Assembly (NCBI GenBank): GCA_002328865.1
Contig: DCWO01000023.1
Location: 1-8,979, forward strand
Length of the DNA: 8,979 bases
Direction of reading: 5' to 3'
Origin: Dehalococcoidia bacterium UBA2160
Lineage (GTDB): Bacteria; Chloroflexota; Dehalococcoidia; Lucifugimonadales; UBA1123
Both the position numbers and the translations under genes were made by a program. The stretch's first letter is position 1; the number at the start of each line of letters is the position of its first letter. Of this stretch, positions 1 through 6,800 are shown piece by piece. The notes below the pieces were generated by a model. The model had not been told where the DNA came from. It worked only from the letters and a program-made list of their open reading frames with translations, and searched no databases.

Positions 1-1
1 T

Positions 2-1633
2 CGGCGCGAGCGGGACAACCTGTTCGTCTACTCGCCGCTGATCCTGCCGTTTCCGTACTCATGGGTGGCTCGGCGAATCAATCGCGCATTGCTCATGCGA
101 GCGCTTACCCGGTGGATGCGGGCCGCCGGGTTCAACCGCCCCATGATCTGGACGTTTCTGCCCACCCCGCTGATTCGGGATCTGATCCGGGGCATCGATC
201 CCGTGTTGGCTGTTTACTATTGCATTGACGATCTGGCGTCGAGCTCTTCTGGCGCCAGACGGATTGTGCGATCCGAAGAGCAGCTGTTTCGGGAGGTCGA
301 CTTCGTCTTCGTGACGTCCGAGGGACTCCGGCAGCGCGCCGCGCAGTATGCCCACCGCGTCCACCTGTTTCCGTTCGGCGTGAGCTACGAACGATTCGAG
401 CGGGTGAGAGAATCGACTGATGAGGTGCCAGCTGACCTGCGCTCGATTCCGCGGCCCATCGTCGGCTACGTCGGAGGTCTTCATCAGTGGATGGACTTCG
501 GGTTGATTGCTGAGACCGCCAAGCGGATGCCCGACGTGAGTTTCGTCCTTGTTGGGCCCCGTCAGTCCGACACGACAGTCATCTCCGGGCTACCCAACGT
601 GCGCCTCCTGGGCACCCGGTCGCATGACGAGCTGCCCAGCTACATCAAGGGATTTGACGTGGGGCTCGTGCCGTACCGGTCGAGCGCCTACACGGCGAAC
701 GTGTATCCGACCAAGCTCAATGAATACCTGGCCATGGGTATTCCGGTCGTGGCGACCGATCTTCCGGAGATCCGCCGATTCAATGCTGAGCATGGGCCCT
801 GCGTTGCGGTCGCCACTGATCCAAATCAGGCGGTTCAGGCCATCAACACGGCGCTCGAGCGAGAGCCGTCGACTGATCGAGAACGCCGAATCGCGATCGC
901 CCGGGAGAATAGCTGGCAGACACGCATCGCCAAGATGTCGGCGCTGATTGTCGAGGCGCTCGACCGGGAACCCGCCGAGGGCCGTTGGGAAAAGGTCCTT
1001 CTCCGTCTGTACCGACGCGCCAGACGTCGTGCCGGAGCGGTCATCGTCGGCATCGTATTCCTGTACGTGATCTCTTTTGAAACGTCACTACCCTGGGTGA
1101 TGGCGGAGGTCCTGCGTGCCGCCGATGCGCCGCGGTCATCGGATGCCATTGTCGTGTTTGCGGGTGGTGTCGGAGAATCCGGTGAGGCCGGGGGTGGCTA
1201 TCAGGAGCGGGTCAAGCAGGCTGTAGACCTCTACCAGGCGGGCTACGCGCCGCGTGTGATCTTTTCGTCCGGGTACGAGTTTGTGTTTCCGGAAACGCAG
1301 GTGATGCGAGATCTTGCCATTTCTCAAGGCGTTCCACCGGGGGCTATCCTGCTCGAGTCAGAGGCCGCAAACACGTACGCACACGTGACCCGCGTACGCG
1401 CCATTCTTGATCGACACGGTTGGCGCCGGGCTCTGCTCGTGAGTTCGCCGTATCACATGCGTCGGGCGATGCTCACCTGGAGGCGCGTCGCACCCGAAAT
1501 CGAGATCATCCCAACGCCGGTGCCCCAGAGCCAGTTTTACACCCACGCTCGAGGCGCCAGCCTGCAACAGCTGCGCGGCCTGCTGCATGAGGTCGCAGCG
1601 ATCGTCGTCTACTGGTGGAGAGGCTGGATCTGA
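2..1633 (+). CDS. GT4 glycosyltransferase fused to a membrane-anchored DUF218 (YdcF/SanA/ElyC) domain; 5' partial
   Basis: Residues are counted from the GTG at position 65. That GTG is unlikely to be the start: the frame is open to the left edge, and the 21 upstream codons (RRERDNLFVYSPLILPFPYS and a Trp) read as the continuing N-terminal Rossmann domain. Residues 1 to about 300 are a GT-B glycosyltransferase, with VGYVGGLHQWMDFGLI (133-148) opening the donor half and PTKLNEYLAMGIPVVATDLP (215-234) as the nucleotide-sugar site. The second Glu of the EX7E motif is E220; the first position is Asn212, as in some GT4 subfamilies. A basic stretch and one hydrophobic helix (about 322-338) follow. 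Residues 358-500 are a DUF218 domain: SDAIVVFAGG (359), SSGYE (401), ESEAANTYAH (431-440) and LLVSSPYHMRRA (457-468). A cytosolic transferase and an extracytoplasmic DUF218 domain are inferred. The DUF218 biochemical role is not settled; ElyC and SanA relatives affect envelope integrity. The sugar is unknown. The stop TGA overlaps the next ATG by one base. Confidence 0.88.
   Translation, partial: RRERDNLFVYSPLILPFPYSWVARRINRALLMRALTRWMRAAGFNRPMIWTFLPTPLIRDLIRGIDPVLAVYYCIDDLASSSSGARRIVRSEEQLFREVDFVFVTSEGLRQRAAQYAHRVHLFPFGVSYERFERVRESTDEVPADLRSIPRPIVGYVGGLHQWMDFGLIAETAKRMPDVSFVLVGPRQSDTTVISGLPNVRLLGTRSHDELPSYIKGFDVGLVPYRSSAYTANVYPTKLNEYLAMGIPVVATDLPEIRRFNAEHGPCVAVATDPNQAVQAINTALEREPSTDRERRIAIARENSWQTRIAKMSALIVEALDREPAEGRWEKVLLRLYRRARRRAGAVIVGIVFLYVISFETSLPWVMAEVLRAADAPRSSDAIVVFAGGVGESGEAGGGYQERVKQAVDLYQAGYAPRVIFSSGYEFVFPETQVMRDLAISQGVPPGAILLESEAANTYAHVTRVRAILDRHGWRRALLVSSPYHMRRAMLTWRRVAPEIEIIPTPVPQSQFYTHARGASLQQLRGLLHEVAAIVVYWWRGWI
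1617..1623 (+). promoter_or_regulatory. Ribosome binding site deciding the amidotransferase start
   Basis: GGAGAGG lies nine bases before the ATG at 1633 and inside the end of the preceding gene. It supports initiation at 1633 over the in-frame GTG at 1615, which would lie upstream of the site and would bury the catalytic cysteine. Confidence 0.6.
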
Positions 1634-3573
1634 TGTGCGGTATCTGCGGAGAAGTTCGACTAGGCAACACCGGCAGCGTGAAACCCGATGACATCCTCGC
1701 GATGCGTGAGGCGTTGATTCATCGGGGTCCCGATGATGCCGGGCTGTTCATGTCGGCAGACCGCTCTGTCGGCCTCGGCTTCCGCCGGCTCCGTATCGTC
1801 GACCTCAGTGCGAATGCCAACCAACCCCTGCCGAACGAAGACGGAGAGGTCCGCGTCGTCTTCAATGGCGAGATCTACAACTTCAAGGAGCTGCGTCAGC
1901 AGCTCGAGGACCGCGGACACCGCTTCCGGTCGCACTCCGACACCGAAGTGATTGTCCATCTCTACGAGGAGAAGGGTGCCGACTGCGTGAGTCTTCTCGA
2001 CGGCATGTTCGCTCTCGCCATCTGGGATCAGCGAAATCGGCGCCTGACCTTGGCTCGCGATCGCGCCGGCAAGAAGCCACTCTTCTACTACCACGCCCGC
2101 GACCGTGTGGCCTTCGCGTCAGAAATCAAGGCGTTCTTCGGCCATCCGGACATCCCGACCGAGGTCGATCCGTCCGCTGTGCCGTACTACTTCATCCACG
2201 GCTACGTCCCGTGCCCGAACACGTTCTATCACCAGATCAAGCAGGTCGAGCCCGCAACGGTTATGACCGTGGAGCACGATGGAACGATCGAGAGCCGGCC
2301 CTATTGGAGTCTTCGGTACCCGTCGCATGCGGAGTTAGCGTCTGCTGGACCGGTGGACCGCCGTCAGGTGGTCGGTCGACTCCGACAATTGATGACGCAG
2401 GCCGTCGAGCGCCGGTTGATTAGCGACGTGCCCATCGGCGCGTTCCTCAGCGGTGGTATCGATTCGACGATCGTCGTTGGCTTGATGAGCCGTGCGATGC
2501 CGGAACCAGTCAAGACCTTCAGCATCGGCTTCGAGGGTGATGTTGCCTATGACGAAACGGCGTACGCGCGTATCGCGGCGGAGCGGTTCGGCACGCAGCA
2601 TACGGAGTTCGTGGTCGAGCCGTCGGCCGTTGATCTGATCGACAAACTCATTTGGCACCATGATGGCCCGTTCGGCGACTCATCGGCGGTGCCCACCTGC
2701 ATCGTGTCGCGATTGACGAGTCAGCAGGTCACGGTCGTCTTGAATGGCGATGGAGGCGACGAGCTGTTCGCGGGATACGTGCGATTCTACGCTGGCGTTC
2801 TCGCGGAGAGAATCCCGAGAAGCGTTGCGCGCCTGCTGAATGCCGGACTCTCGCGCGTCCCATCTCCGGAGAGCTCGCGACATCGGCTCGCCCGGGCCCA
2901 GCGTTTCTTTGGAGCCGTCAATCTACCCCTCTATGAACGCATGACGAGGTGGAGCAGCTTGTTCTTCGACGACCTGGAAGACCTGCTGAATCCCGAGTTC
3001 GGCTCGTCGCTGCCACCGATCGATCGCCTCCGTTATCTCGAACGTGAGATCGATCGGATGACCGACCTGTCGACGCTGGGAAGGATCTTGCACGCGAATT
3101 TCCGCACCTACCTACTTGACGATCTGCTGGTCAAGATGGACCGTTGCGCGATGGCCAATTCTCTGGAAGCCCGATCTCCGTTCTTGGACCGGGCGCTGAT
3201 CGAGTACGTGGCGACGCTCCCAGACCACCTGAAGCTCAGAGGTCGGAAGACGAAGGTCATCCTGCGCGAGGCATTTGCCGACTTGTTACCAGCCGAGATC
3301 GCGAATCGGGGAAAGATGGGCTTCGGAGTGCCCCTCGGCGCCTGGTTCCGGGGTGAGCTCCGTGATTTCGTCGGCGATCTCTTGCTGGCCGGTGACGCGA
3401 GGTTCCGCACCTACCTTTCGCCGACGTATGTCGAAAGCCTCGTCCGTCGGCATCAGGCGGGCAGGGCTGATCTCGGACATCAGTTGTGGAGCCTGCTGTG
3501 TTTCGAGCAGTGGCTGCGTCTACTGCCCGAGTGGGCGTCCCGAACCACGGTGCCCGTCGGCTTGTCCGACTAG
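1633..3573 (+). CDS. asnB: Asparagine synthase (glutamine-hydrolysing)-like amidotransferase of a polysaccharide cluster
   Basis: A class II glutamine amidotransferase of 646 residues. The start at 1633 gives MCGICG, so Met removal exposes Cys2, the N-terminal nucleophile that hydrolyses glutamine. Glutaminase-domain motifs are HRGPDD (30-35), GFRRLRIVDLS (49-59), NGEIYNF (78-84) and LDGMFALAIWD. The synthetase domain has the ATP-pyrophosphatase P-loop SGGIDS (273-278), TFSIGFE, NGDGGDELFAGY (from 371) and KMDRCAMANSLEARSPFLD (from 501), so both active sites look intact. The family makes asparagine from aspartate, ATP and glutamine. Homologues in exopolysaccharide and exosortase loci are thought to amidate sugar acids or other cell-surface substrates, and the glycosyltransferases on both sides favour that role here (inference). 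The length suits the longer cluster-associated AsnB forms of about 600-650 residues. Its ATG shares one base with the upstream TGA, which suggests translational coupling. A housekeeping AsnB cannot be excluded. Confidence 0.93.
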   Translation: MCGICGEVRLGNTGSVKPDDILAMREALIHRGPDDAGLFMSADRSVGLGFRRLRIVDLSANANQPLPNEDGEVRVVFNGEIYNFKELRQQLEDRGHRFRSHSDTEVIVHLYEEKGADCVSLLDGMFALAIWDQRNRRLTLARDRAGKKPLFYYHARDRVAFASEIKAFFGHPDIPTEVDPSAVPYYFIHGYVPCPNTFYHQIKQVEPATVMTVEHDGTIESRPYWSLRYPSHAELASAGPVDRRQVVGRLRQLMTQAVERRLISDVPIGAFLSGGIDSTIVVGLMSRAMPEPVKTFSIGFEGDVAYDETAYARIAAERFGTQHTEFVVEPSAVDLIDKLIWHHDGPFGDSSAVPTCIVSRLTSQQVTVVLNGDGGDELFAGYVRFYAGVLAERIPRSVARLLNAGLSRVPSPESSRHRLARAQRFFGAVNLPLYERMTRWSSLFFDDLEDLLNPEFGSSLPPIDRLRYLEREIDRMTDLSTLGRILHANFRTYLLDDLLVKMDRCAMANSLEARSPFLDRALIEYVATLPDHLKLRGRKTKVILREAFADLLPAEIANRGKMGFGVPLGAWFRGELRDFVGDLLLAGDARFRTYLSPTYVESLVRRHQAGRADLGHQLWSLLCFEQWLRLLPEWASRTTVPVGLSD

Positions 3574-3594
3574 CGTACTCATCTCTGTTCGGTC

Positions 3595-4779
3595 GTGGAT
3601 CCTATACGTATCCTGAGGGTGATCGCGAGGCTCAATGTTGGTGGGCCAGCCCGCCATGTGATCCTCCTCACCGCGAAGCTCGACGCTGATGCCTATTCCA
3701 CGCTCCTGGTGACCGGGAGAGCAGCCCCCACGGAAGGTACCATGCGGTCCTTTAGCGAGGAATTCGGCGTTGAGCCGCAGCTGATGGTGGGGCTGGGTCG
3801 GAAGATCTCGCCGTGGCGGGATCTTCTCGTGCTCATCAGACTGTATCGCCTGTGTGTTCGGTATCGGCCGCACGTGGTGCACACGCACACCGCCAAGGCC
3901 GGCGTGGTTGGACGCCTCGCCGCGTATCTGGCGGGAGTGCCGGTGATCGTACACACCTACCACGGTCACATCTTCCACGGGTATTTTTCCCCGGCCAAGA
4001 CTTGGGTGTTTCTCGCTATCGAACGTTGGCTCGGTCGGTTCACGCACCGTCTGGTCACCGTGAGTGAAGCGGTGCGTCGGGATCTGCTGCGTCTCGAGAT
4101 CTGCAAGCCCGATCGTGTCGTGGTGATACCGCTGGGGTTGCAGTTGGAGCCGCTGCTGTCGTGTGAGCGCCGTCGAGGTGAGCTCAGGTCCGAGCTGGGT
4201 CTCGGCGAGGACACGCCCCTGGTGGGTATCATCGCGCGACTTGTTCCGATCAAAGCACATGAGGTGTTTCTGGACGCCGCGGCGCGCGTGGCCGCCCGCG
4301 AGCCGCTCAGCCGATTCTTGCTCGTGGGCGACGGAGAGCGGCGAGGCGAGCTAGAAGCTCTCGTCGACCGGCTGGGTCTACGGGAGCGAGTCCAGTTCCT
4401 AGGGTGGAGAGAGGACCTGGACCGCGTCCTTGCCGACCTCGATATCGTGGCCCTGTCCTCACGCAACGAAGGATCCCCGGTCTGCCTCATCGAGGCCATG
4501 GCGGCGGCCCGTTCCGTCGTGGCCACCCGCGCTGGCGGGGTGGGTGATGTGGTGGAGGACGGCGTAACGGGTTGTCTCGTCGAGGTCGATAACGCTCAGC
4601 AGATGGCGCAGTCCATTCTGGCGCTCCTCGGGGATCCGAAACGACGAGCGAAAATGGGACAAGCCGGGCGCCGCCGAGTCTATCCTGGCTTCAGCAGTCA
4701 GCGGCTGGTTGATGACATCGACCGCCTCTATCGGGAATTGCTCGCGGAGTGCTCACGTGACGCTGGCTTTCGGACGTGA
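3595..4779 (+). CDS. GT4-family glycosyltransferase (GT-B fold)
   Basis: A 394-residue retaining glycosyltransferase of the GT4 family, expected on the cytoplasmic face. It would transfer a sugar from a nucleotide donor to a lipid-linked acceptor; the sugars cannot be read from sequence. The N-terminal domain starts with IRILRVIARLNVGGPARHV (4-22), a glycine-rich acceptor-side loop, followed by HTHTAKAG (about 96-103) and the aromatic/His-rich VHTYHGHIFHGYFSP segment. The C-terminal domain has IIARLVPIKAHEVFLDAA with the usual donor-binding Arg and Lys, FLGWREDLDRVLADLDIVAL, and a complete EX7E motif, E292 to E300, in NEGSPVCLIEAMAA. The GTG at 3595 is the first start codon in this frame after the upstream stop and places the family's typical N-terminus correctly. 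No good Shine-Dalgarno site precedes it, so coupling to the upstream gene 21 nt away is likely. No signal peptide or membrane helix is seen. Confidence 0.92.
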   Translation: MDPIRILRVIARLNVGGPARHVILLTAKLDADAYSTLLVTGRAAPTEGTMRSFSEEFGVEPQLMVGLGRKISPWRDLLVLIRLYRLCVRYRPHVVHTHTAKAGVVGRLAAYLAGVPVIVHTYHGHIFHGYFSPAKTWVFLAIERWLGRFTHRLVTVSEAVRRDLLRLEICKPDRVVVIPLGLQLEPLLSCERRRGELRSELGLGEDTPLVGIIARLVPIKAHEVFLDAAARVAAREPLSRFLLVGDGERRGELEALVDRLGLRERVQFLGWREDLDRVLADLDIVALSSRNEGSPVCLIEAMAAARSVVATRAGGVGDVVEDGVTGCLVEVDNAQQMAQSILALLGDPKRRAKMGQAGRRRVYPGFSSQRLVDDIDRLYRELLAECSRDAGFRT

Positions 4780-4900
4780 TTCGTGCCAAGCCGAGTCTGA
4801 TCTCAGACGATTGAACGCCTGGCAGCCGACGCCCGGGGTCCAATTCGGGTTCCTCGGCGACGGGTCCAGTATCATGCCCACACAGGCCGCGCACGCCTGA
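4757..4900 (+). CDS. Possible 47-codon small ORF bridging two polysaccharide genes
   Basis: A GTG at 4757 has a GGAG site (4746-4749) seven bases upstream and opens a 47-residue frame (VTLAFGRDSCQAESDLRRLN at its N-terminus). It overlaps the end of the GT4 gene by 23 nt in another frame. It stops with TGA six bases before the ATG at 4907, and it is in the same frame as that gene. Third codon positions are mostly G or C (about three quarters), compatible with coding in this genome. The product has no recognisable domain, signal peptide or membrane helix. It could be a coupling or leader peptide, or chance. No function is claimed. Confidence 0.22.
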   Translation: MTLAFGRDSCQAESDLRRLNAWQPTPGVQFGFLGDGSSIMPTQAAHA

Positions 4901-4906
4901 CGGAAG
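4780..4906 (+). other. 127-bp intergenic gap within the plus-strand gene run
   Basis: This is the only sizeable non-coding interval, apart from the small ORF that may overlap it. It holds a 6+6 inverted repeat (4795-4808), a weak interrupted hairpin (GCCGA 4825-4829 with TCGGC 4854-4858, inner CCCG with CGGG) and a GGGTCCA direct repeat (4836-4842 and 4862-4868). A TTGAAC (4811-4816) resembles a -35 box, but no -10 sits at the right spacing. A TATCAT (4870-4875) has no partner -35. No T-run follows the hairpins, so no intrinsic terminator is called. It may hold an internal promoter or operator that cannot be fixed by eye. Confidence 0.4.
4795..4808. repeat. Short perfect inverted repeat (GTCTGA-TC-TCAGAC)
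   Basis: Two six-base arms separated by two bases lie 16 bases after the GT4 stop codon. As a hairpin the stem would be only about five pairs with a four-base loop and no following T-run, so a protein-binding site is as plausible as an RNA structure. An arm of this length can also arise by chance. Confidence 0.3.
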
Positions 4907-6766
4907 ATGTTGTCGACACTGCTCGTCCCGTTCTTCATCGCCTTGGCGACTTCGCTGGTGTTGGTGCCTGTCTCCCGGCTCATGGCCATCGGCCTGGGAC
5001 AGGTTGCGCCACCGACGTCGGATCGCTGGCATAGCAAGACGACCGCACTGTTCGGCGGTGTGGCGATCACTCTCACGAGCCTCGCGTGCGTCACGGCTCT
5101 TTTCGGCTACGGCCAGTATGCGATCTTGCTGGCGTGCTCCGTGGCCATTTTCATCGTCGGACTCACCGATGATGCGGTTTCACTCAGGGCGTCGACGAAG
5201 CTGGTTGCGGAGATCGCGATCGCCAGCGTGTTCGTGTTCTTCCGGTATCGGTTGGGTTGGACCGAATCGCTAACCCTCGACAGTCTGCTGACGATCTTCT
5301 GGATCGTCGGCATTACGAACGCGTTCAATCTCTTGGACAACATGGACGGGCTGTGCGCGGGCGTTGCGCTGATCGCCGGCGGCGCGTGGCTCGTGGCCGC
5401 CTGGCCGGTTGATGTCACGAGCCCGGCCTACCTCGAGGCGCGCTATCTGGCGGTCGTGCTCGGCGCGACCGCCGGTTTCCTGGTCTACAATCTCCATCCC
5501 GCGTCGATCTTCATGGGGGATAGCGGTGCGTTGTTTCTTGGGCTGAACTTCGCCGTCGTGACACTTGCCCCATTGGAGCAGGACGGTGGCACGGCCAACC
5601 TGCTGTCGGTGGTGGCGTTGCCGGTACTCGTTCTCCTGATTCCCATCTTCGATATGACGCTGGTCACGCTGTCACGGCTACTCTCGGGCCGGTCGGCATC
5701 GACTGGAGGCCTGGATCACTCGTCGCATCGGCTGGTGTCGATCGGTCTATCCGAGCGTGTGGCTGTCGCGCTGCTGTGGAGCCTTGCCGCGTTGGCGGGT
5801 ACGGTCGCGGTGGCCGTGCGTCACATCGACGGCACCTGGTCGAGCCTGCTCGTCGTGGGCTTCCTCGTTGGCATGGCGATCTTCGCCGCGTATCTGGCGC
5901 GGATCCAGGTCTATGAAGACGCCGACGTCAGGCAGACCAGCGGGAAGATCACGCCGCTGATCATCGATTTCGTGTACAGACGGCGAGCGGCCGAAGTCCT
6001 GCTCGACATGTGTCTCGTGTCAAGCGCCTACTATGCGTCATATCGCCTGTTGTGGGCCGGGGAGGCCTTGCAGGCCAACTTCGCCTCCTTCCTCGAGTCG
6101 CTCCCGCTCGTGCTGGGGACGCAGATGGTGGCACTGTTCGCCGTTGGCGCGTACCAAGGTCTCTGGCGTTACTTCGGTCTCATGGACAGTATCGTGTTCG
6201 TCAGGGCCGTCGTATTCGGCACGATCGGCGCTGAGTTACTGATCCTGTATCTCTCTCGATTCGAGGGCTATTCACGTGCCGTGTTCGTCGTCTACGCCGC
6301 TCTGCTGTTGCTGATGTTGACGGGATCACGCGCGTCATTTCGCCTGATCAGCGAATTCGTCAATCGGTGGCGGCAGACCGGCAGCCGCCTGGTCATCTAC
6401 GGCGCGGGGGATGGTGGCCTGGTGGCGGCTCGAGAATTATTGAACGACCCCCATAAGCGGTACCGGATGCTTGGGTTCATCGATGACGACCCGAATCAAG
6501 CCCACGTCCGAGTCCACGGCTACCCCGTGCTGGGCGGCTACCGCCATCTACAGACACTACTCATCAGGAATGCCGTCGACGTGGTAGTCGTCAGCACGCG
6601 GCTGATCGATGCCGAGCGCCTGCAATGGCTTCGGGATCTCTGTGACGAGCACGGGGTGGCCTTGTCCCGCCTGCAAGTCGATTTGGAAACGCTCGCGCCG
6701 CCTCCGCACCGACCGCGATCAACGTCCCGCGTGGAGCGGAGCGGCAACACCGGCAGTGTGAGCTGA
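4907..6766 (+). CDS. WecA/MraY-type polyprenyl-phosphate sugar-1-phosphate transferase fused to a FlaA1/CapD-type N-half
   Basis: A 619-residue polytopic membrane protein. Residues 1 to about 330 are a PNPT-family transferase (Glycos_transf_4), which moves a HexNAc-1-phosphate or similar from a UDP-sugar onto undecaprenyl phosphate to start a lipid-linked glycan. Motifs are the Asp pair in GLTDDAVSL (85-93), NAFNLLDNMDGL (138-149), FMGDSGALFLG (202-212) and the cytosolic loop DHSSHRLVSIGLSE (270-283). From about 355 a second module begins: YRRRAAEVLLD, four hydrophobic segments (about 361-472) with AYQGLWRYFG, then a Rossmann fold with VIYGAGDGG (496-504), GFIDDDP (523-529) and VHGYPVLGG (536-544). 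This matches the membrane and CoA_binding_3 part of FlaA1/WbpM/CapD proteins. The catalytic SDR half with its Tyr-Lys pair is absent, so this part may be regulatory or scaffolding (inference). The ATG at 4907 is the first start after an in-frame stop at 4898. GGAAG abuts it with no spacer, so the TTG at 4910 or coupled re-initiation is possible. The tail past about 595 is Pro/Arg-rich. Confidence 0.9.
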   Translation: MLSTLLVPFFIALATSLVLVPVSRLMAIGLGQVAPPTSDRWHSKTTALFGGVAITLTSLACVTALFGYGQYAILLACSVAIFIVGLTDDAVSLRASTKLVAEIAIASVFVFFRYRLGWTESLTLDSLLTIFWIVGITNAFNLLDNMDGLCAGVALIAGGAWLVAAWPVDVTSPAYLEARYLAVVLGATAGFLVYNLHPASIFMGDSGALFLGLNFAVVTLAPLEQDGGTANLLSVVALPVLVLLIPIFDMTLVTLSRLLSGRSASTGGLDHSSHRLVSIGLSERVAVALLWSLAALAGTVAVAVRHIDGTWSSLLVVGFLVGMAIFAAYLARIQVYEDADVRQTSGKITPLIIDFVYRRRAAEVLLDMCLVSSAYYASYRLLWAGEALQANFASFLESLPLVLGTQMVALFAVGAYQGLWRYFGLMDSIVFVRAVVFGTIGAELLILYLSRFEGYSRAVFVVYAALLLLMLTGSRASFRLISEFVNRWRQTGSRLVIYGAGDGGLVAARELLNDPHKRYRMLGFIDDDPNQAHVRVHGYPVLGGYRHLQTLLIRNAVDVVVVSTRLIDAERLQWLRDLCDEHGVALSRLQVDLETLAPPPHRPRSTSRVERSGNTGSVS

Positions 6767-6778
6767 TCTTCGACCCGG

Positions 6779-6797
6779 GGTGGTTACCTGAACCGCC
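6779..6797. terminator. Hairpin between convergent genes, possible bidirectional terminator
   Basis: GGTGGTT (6779-6785) can pair with AACCGCC (6791-6797) through a five-base loop: seven pairs including one G-U. It sits in the 34-bp gap where the plus-strand run meets the minus-strand ligase gene, which is where a shared terminator would be expected. Neither strand shows a T-run after the stem, so it is not a classical intrinsic terminator; Rho-dependent ending is possible. Confidence 0.35.
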
Positions 6798-6800
6798 TCT

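Noticed and set aside
1615..1632. Upstream GTG at 1615 as start of the AsnB-like gene
   Set aside because: It would add six residues before MCGICG and block the N-terminal Cys nucleophile; the ribosome site at 1617-1623 fits the ATG at 1633.
65..1633. Taking the GTG at 65 as the true start of the first gene
   Set aside because: The frame is open to the left edge, and the preceding 21 codons read like the normal N-terminal Rossmann segment of such transferases, so the gene is cut by the window.
3520..4260. 246-codon minus-strand frame antisense to the GT4 gene
   Set aside because: No recognisable domain, a low-complexity His/Arg/Gln-rich product, and it lies wholly over strongly recognised plus-strand genes; a shadow frame of GC-rich DNA.
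4772..4790. TTGGCACG on the minus strand, resembling a sigma-54 -24 element
   Set aside because: The -12 position reads GT, not GC, and it would drive transcription antisense into the GT4 gene.
4795..4808. Inverted repeat as an intrinsic terminator of the GT4 gene
   Set aside because: The stem is about five pairs and no T-run follows.
4753..4875. Minus-strand 40-codon frame in the intergenic gap
   Set aside because: No ribosome site before its ATG, it ends inside the GT4 gene, and it has no recognisable motif.
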